NCBI GenBank assembly: GCA_036661035.1
Contig: JAVWZM010000081.1
Location: 1 to 9,235, forward strand
From: JAGPHI01 sp036661035
GTDB lineage: Bacteria > Bacillota > Clostridia > Oscillospirales > Ruminococcaceae
DNA: 9,235 bases
Reading direction: 5' to 3'
Part shown: positions 6,006-9,235 of the stretch, piece by piece
How positions within the stretch are numbered: position 1 is the stretch's first letter
Layout of the letters: each line of letters starts with the position of its first letter
Program-made: the position numbers and the translations under genes
The notes under the pieces: generated by a model
Databases searched by the model: none
Told to the model about the DNA's origin: nothing
Seen by the model: the letters and a program-made list of their open reading frames with translations, nothing else

Positions 6006-7778
6006 CTATTGTATTACGTCTAAATATTTCGCTTTGTAGGCGTCAAGCATCTTGTTATATCCGGGTACATCGCCTGCATGCATACTGCGGCGCAGCTCGT
6101 GTGCGTCAAAATGCCCGTCCACAGCCTCGCTGCCTATTAAGCGCGCGGCTATGTTTGAACAGTGGTCGCCAATACGTTCTAAATTGGTGAGAATTTCGAG
6201 GAAAATTATACCACTTTCAAGTGCGCATACACCGTCTTTAAGGCGAGTGATATGCTTATCTCGCAGGTTTTCTATCATTAAATCTATAGTTTCTTCAAGA
6301 GGCTCTACCTGCATTGCAATTTTGATATCGTCTAAAGAAAAGCTTTGGGTAGCAATGTCTATTATTTCGCATGCCGCCGCTGCCACAAGCTCCAGCTCTT
6401 GCTTTGCCGAGGCCGAAAAGCTTATTTCCTTGTCGAATATCTCGCCGCTGCGCCCTTGAATATTAATGGCGTAGTCGCCAATGCGCTCGTATTCCACAAC
6501 GTAGTGCAATAGCTCGTTCACGCCTTGTGCTTCTCTTTCGGATAATTCCTTATCGGTTATTTTAATCAGATAATTGCTTACGTCAACCTCTAGCTTGTCG
6601 CATATTGCCTCGCGGCTGTCGATTAACGAAAGAGTTTCAGCGTTGTGGCTAAACAAAACGGGTATGGCGTCTGCGCAGTTTGCGCGGGCGTTTTTTGCCA
6701 TTACCTCAACGGCATATTTTGCTTGCTGAATTGCCACAGATGGCGAGCCAAGTAAGCGGCTGTCCAGTACAGGCATTTCAAGGTCAATAGCTTCTTCCTC
6801 TTTGTCGGGTATGGTAAGCTCTGCAAGCTTTGCCAACACCTTGGTAAATGGCAGGAACATCAGCGTTACTACAACGTTAAATATGGTGTGGAAATTCGCA
6901 ATATCGCCCTTGCCCATTACGTCATTCCAAAATGGAATACCAACAGCGGATTTAAAGCCGTAAATGGCGATTAAAAACACAACTGTTCCGATAATATTAA
7001 AATACAAATGCACTATGGCACTGCGCTTTGCGCCTTTAGATGCGCCGATAGACGCAATCATGGGGGTGGAGCAGGTGCCTATGTTTTGCCCTAATATAAT
7101 AGGTATTGCGCTGCCCCAGGTAACAAGGCCTGTGCTTGAAAGCGCCTGCAATATGCCCACGGAGGCAGAGGAGCTTTGCAACAATACCGTAACAAGTGCG
7201 CCTGCAAGCACGCCCACAATAGGGTTTTGCAAGGTGGTGAAAAGCTTAACAAATACAGCGGAATCGCGAAGGCCCGATACGGCGCGTTCCATTGTGAAAA
7301 TACCTGTGAATAAAATGCCGAAACCAAGCATTATTTGCCCGATATTGCGCTTTTTAGGGGATTTTTTGATAAATACATATAAGATTGCGCCGATAAAGGC
7401 AACAATGGGCGCAAAGGTGGACGGCTTTAGCATTTGCAAAATAATGCTGCTGCCGTTTATTTCCGATAGGCGAATTAGCTGCCCTGTAATGGTGGTGCCG
7501 ATATTTGCCCCCATTATTACGCCGATAGCCTGTGTAAGCTGCATTATGCCGGAGTTTACAAGCCCTACCACTATTACCGTGGTACCGGAGGACGATTGTA
7601 TCAGCCCTGTTATTACAGCGCCAAGCACTACCGACCGCCAAGTTGATGAGGTAAGCTTTTGCAAAATGCTTTCCATTTTGCCACCGGCAAGCTTTTCAAG
7701 GCCTGAGCCCATAATTGTCATTCCATAGAGAAAAAGCGCAAGCCCTCCGGCAACATTGATTGTGTCAAATATCGTCAT
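6006..7778 (-). CDS. Na/Pi-cotransporter family protein with C-terminal PhoU-like domain
   Basis: This 590-residue protein has two inverted Na/Pi-cotransporter repeats in its membrane part (about 1-320). Each carries the family's signature: QSSSGTT (61-67) with GANIGTT (90-96), and QSSSASV (201-207) with GQNIGT (230-235). A C-terminal helical region (about 345-560) looks like two PhoU-type bundles, each with the ERIGD metal-binding motif (430-434 and 535-539). The layout matches bacterial YjbB/NptA-like proteins, thought to move phosphate with sodium; some members act in phosphate efflux, so direction is uncertain. It sits in the cytoplasmic membrane. The ATG has a weak AAGGTG site 7 bases upstream and a good promoter behind it. 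No pstSCAB, phoR or phoB gene is in view, and no Pho box was seen. Confidence 0.93.
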   Translation of the reverse strand: MTIFDTINVAGGLALFLYGMTIMGSGLEKLAGGKMESILQKLTSSTWRSVVLGAVITGLIQSSSGTTVIVVGLVNSGIMQLTQAIGVIMGANIGTTITGQLIRLSEINGSSIILQMLKPSTFAPIVAFIGAILYVFIKKSPKKRNIGQIMLGFGILFTGIFTMERAVSGLRDSAVFVKLFTTLQNPIVGVLAGALVTVLLQSSSASVGILQALSSTGLVTWGSAIPIILGQNIGTCSTPMIASIGASKGAKRSAIVHLYFNIIGTVVFLIAIYGFKSAVGIPFWNDVMGKGDIANFHTIFNVVVTLMFLPFTKVLAKLAELTIPDKEEEAIDLEMPVLDSRLLGSPSVAIQQAKYAVEVMAKNARANCADAIPVLFSHNAETLSLIDSREAICDKLEVDVSNYLIKITDKELSEREAQGVNELLHYVVEYERIGDYAINIQGRSGEIFDKEISFSASAKQELELVAAAACEIIDIATQSFSLDDIKIAMQVEPLEETIDLMIENLRDKHITRLKDGVCALESGIIFLEILTNLERIGDHCSNIAARLIGSEAVDGHFDAHELRRSMHAGDVPGYNKMLDAYKAKYLDVIQ

Positions 7779-7820
7779 TTCGTCACACCTTAAATTACAA
7801 AAAAATTACATAACGTTGGT

Positions 7821-7849
7821 ATTATAACAATAATAAGCGCGTTTCGCAA
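7821..7849 (-). promoter_or_regulatory. Predicted promoter of the Na/Pi transporter gene
   Basis: On the minus strand TTGCGA (7844-7849) and a perfect TATAAT (7821-7826) are separated by 17 bases, about 45 bases upstream of the start codon. A small inverted repeat, GCGTT-N4-AACGC (7839-7852), overlaps the -35 box and might bind a regulator. No clear terminator separates it from the upstream NusG-domain gene, so some read-through is possible. Confidence 0.7.
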
Positions 7850-7898
7850 CGCTACTTACAAAAACTTTACAATACAGTGCAAAAACGCATGTTATAGG

Positions 7899-8231
7899 CT
7901 ATTCCTCTATAGATACCACTACACGCGCAGGTGCGCATACAGCGCGGTCCTCCTCTTTGCTAAGCCAGCCAAAGCCCTCGCAAACATGGTCGGGGCAAAC
8001 GCTGTTTATAAATCGGATTTTACCGTCTTTTACTTGGAGCGTTACAGGCAAATTGCCGTTTTCTATTTTAAATACACCGTCTTTTGCAAGAGATATTTTT
8101 TCGGTGCTTTTATCCGCCACAGATACTATTGCCACAGCACCCTTTGGCCGCAAAAGCCCAAATATCGCAATGACGGCTGAAATAATAAGAATAATTGAAA
8201 TAAATATAATGTTTTGTTTTTTTGCTTGCAT
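7899..8231 (-). CDS. Membrane-anchored NusG domain II-containing protein
   Basis: This 110-residue protein has one N-terminal membrane segment (about 8-27) and a C-terminal domain of about 80 residues outside the membrane. The domain matches the NusG_II family (PF07009): a beta-rich start, VTLQVKDGKIRF, then the conserved CPDHVC (C79 and C84), the GW turn, and a third cysteine in CAPARVVV (C99). Length and topology are normal for the family. These proteins share a fold with NusG domain II but lack the NusG N-terminal domain, so they are not transcription factors; their job is unknown. In other Firmicutes they often lie near ApbE or Gx-transporter genes, which are not in this window. The ATG has a GAGGG site 5 bases upstream, and the gene follows the glycosyltransferase-like gene by 13 bases, suggesting one operon. 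Confidence 0.88.
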   Translation of the reverse strand: MQAKKQNIIFISIILIISAVIAIFGLLRPKGAVAIVSVADKSTEKISLAKDGVFKIENGNLPVTLQVKDGKIRFINSVCPDHVCEGFGWLSKEEDRAVCAPARVVVSIEE

Positions 8232-8244
8232 TCAGTACCCTCGT

Positions 8245-9235
8245 TTATATAAATTTAAAGCATTTCAGCCATTCAAATATGCATGGCAAGAAGAAAAAGC
8301 CACCGTATGCACACAGCATTGGCAAAAAGGCAAAGGCGTGCAAAGACGGCGCATGCACCGCGCCTTTGCTAAGCTTATCCGAAAAGCATATCCCTCGTAA
8401 AGGCATCTTGAATATTATGCCCGCAACAATGCCCCCTGCAAACAGTGCGCTTGCAATGCTTAAAAAATATGGGATAAGCCCAAAATAAAAAGCAAGATTG
8501 TTATAACCTACATTTGCCGTTTGCAAACCTGATATTATCCCAAGTAAGCCGAAATCCAACATGTTTCCCTCTAATTGTGAAGGAAAATTAAAATAGGTAA
8601 GGGTGAAATATCCAATGCACAGCACAATATCCAAAACAAAATACGGCACTTTGTTTTCGGCGGTAACAGTGGTAAGCGCCACAAAAGGCACTAAAAGAAC
8701 AAGCCACTGCGGGTGCCAGCCTGTAAATAAAAACAAAAGGCTAAACGCCACAAGGCAAATATACATTGAAAAGCGCATGCTTTCTTTTTCGTCCTCTTGC
8801 CTGTAAAAAAAGCAAAACGCCATCAAAATTGCAAATGCAAGCAAAAAGACAGGCACCTTGGAATTGCCAAATGTAATTTGCGCGGATAAAAGCCGTTCTG
8901 TCATAAGCTTATTGAAAAACCCTGCGTCGCCTGTGCGCCCCATGAACAAAAGCGTGGTTGGTATATAAAGCCAAAAGCTTGTGATGATATAAAATATCAG
9001 CCTTGTTATGCGCTTTTCACATAATAAAAGCAGCGGCAGTAGCAAGAATATCGCAAAAAATTTGCAAACAATGGCAAAGCCTATCACAAAGCAAAACTCT
9101 AAATATTTTTTGTCAAAATAAAACAGCAAGGCTAAAAGCATAAAAAACAGACAAATGCTGTCGTACTGCCCCATGCTGAAAACCGAAAATAGTGTAATAG
9201 GCGACAATAAAACCGCAAGCCCTGCAAACCTCGCA
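8245..9235 (-). CDS. Partial polytopic membrane protein, GT-C-like glycosyltransferase (C-terminal part)
   Basis: The reading frame is open to the window edge, so the 5' end lies outside and only about 329 C-terminal residues are seen. An in-frame TTG at 9207 has no good ribosome binding site and lies inside a hydrophobic helix, so it is not taken as the start. The visible part is very hydrophobic, with about nine or ten membrane segments. The GQYDS motif followed by a hydrophobic helix, a short loop and a Lys-led helix ending in a run of leucines resembles the GT87/DUF2029 and Gpi18-like GT-C mannosyltransferases. WHPQWLVLLVPF occupies the place where those families have an aromatic/His-rich stretch. 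Such enzymes transfer sugars from lipid-linked donors outside the membrane. The N-terminal catalytic loops are off-window, so donor and acceptor are unknown. Confidence 0.7.
   Translation of the reverse strand, partial: ARFAGLAVLLSPITLFSVFSMGQYDSICLFFMLLALLFYFDKKYLEFCFVIGFAIVCKFFAIFLLLPLLLLCEKRITRLIFYIITSFWLYIPTTLLFMGRTGDAGFFNKLMTERLLSAQITFGNSKVPVFLLAFAILMAFCFFYRQEDEKESMRFSMYICLVAFSLLFLFTGWHPQWLVLLVPFVALTTVTAENKVPYFVLDIVLCIGYFTLTYFNFPSQLEGNMLDFGLLGIISGLQTANVGYNNLAFYFGLIPYFLSIASALFAGGIVAGIIFKMPLRGICFSDKLSKGAVHAPSLHAFAFLPMLCAYGGFFFLPCIFEWLKCFKFI

Noticed and set aside
6964..7728. 254-codon open frame on the plus strand
   Set aside because: It is antisense to the Na/Pi transporter membrane domain. 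Its hydrophobic, Pro/Thr-rich translation is what the complement of transmembrane codons gives; no start signal is present.

Overview
The window looks like chromosomal DNA from a low-to-moderate GC Firmicute, most likely of class Clostridia. Supporting signs are AT-rich intergenic DNA, strong AGGAGG-type ribosome binding sites, TTGACA/TATAAT promoters with 17-bp spacers, intrinsic terminators, a tRNA with an encoded CCA, and a typical gene set (heterodimeric ABC exporter, NusG-domain-II protein, Na/Pi transporter with a PhoU tail). No species can be named from the sequence alone.

Layout: (1) Bases 1-854 hold no protein gene. They contain a minus-strand tRNA-Trp with its own promoter and terminator, and three copies of a GC-rich interspersed repeat. 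Copies A (start of window) and B (530-660) are inverted relative to each other and bracket the tRNA gene; copy C (700-760) is a shorter direct copy of B. A bidirectional terminator at 818-849 separates this region from the next operon. (2) Bases 855-4477 are a two-gene minus-strand operon with a 1-bp TAATG overlap, encoding the two half-transporters of a heterodimeric type IV ABC exporter. One subunit has the Asp-for-Glu Walker B change that marks the degenerate ATP site. A promoter, with an inverted repeat over its -35 box, lies upstream. (3) A lone plus-strand gene (4704-4979) encodes a small, charged protein of unknown function. A 17-bp perfect hairpin lies between it and the convergent genes. 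(4) Bases 5148-7778, minus strand, hold a Na/Pi-cotransporter-PhoU protein followed closely by an unrecognised two-TM membrane protein, probably co-transcribed. (5) Bases 7899-9235, minus strand, hold a small membrane-anchored NusG-domain-II protein and, upstream of it, the C-terminal part of a polytopic GT-C-like glycosyltransferase that runs off the window edge.

No gene cluster here makes a convincing new system: there is no CRISPR array, transposase, toxin-antitoxin pair or phage module. The more interesting items are the inverted repeat pair around tRNA-Trp, the candidate operator on the exporter promoter, and the two unrecognised proteins.
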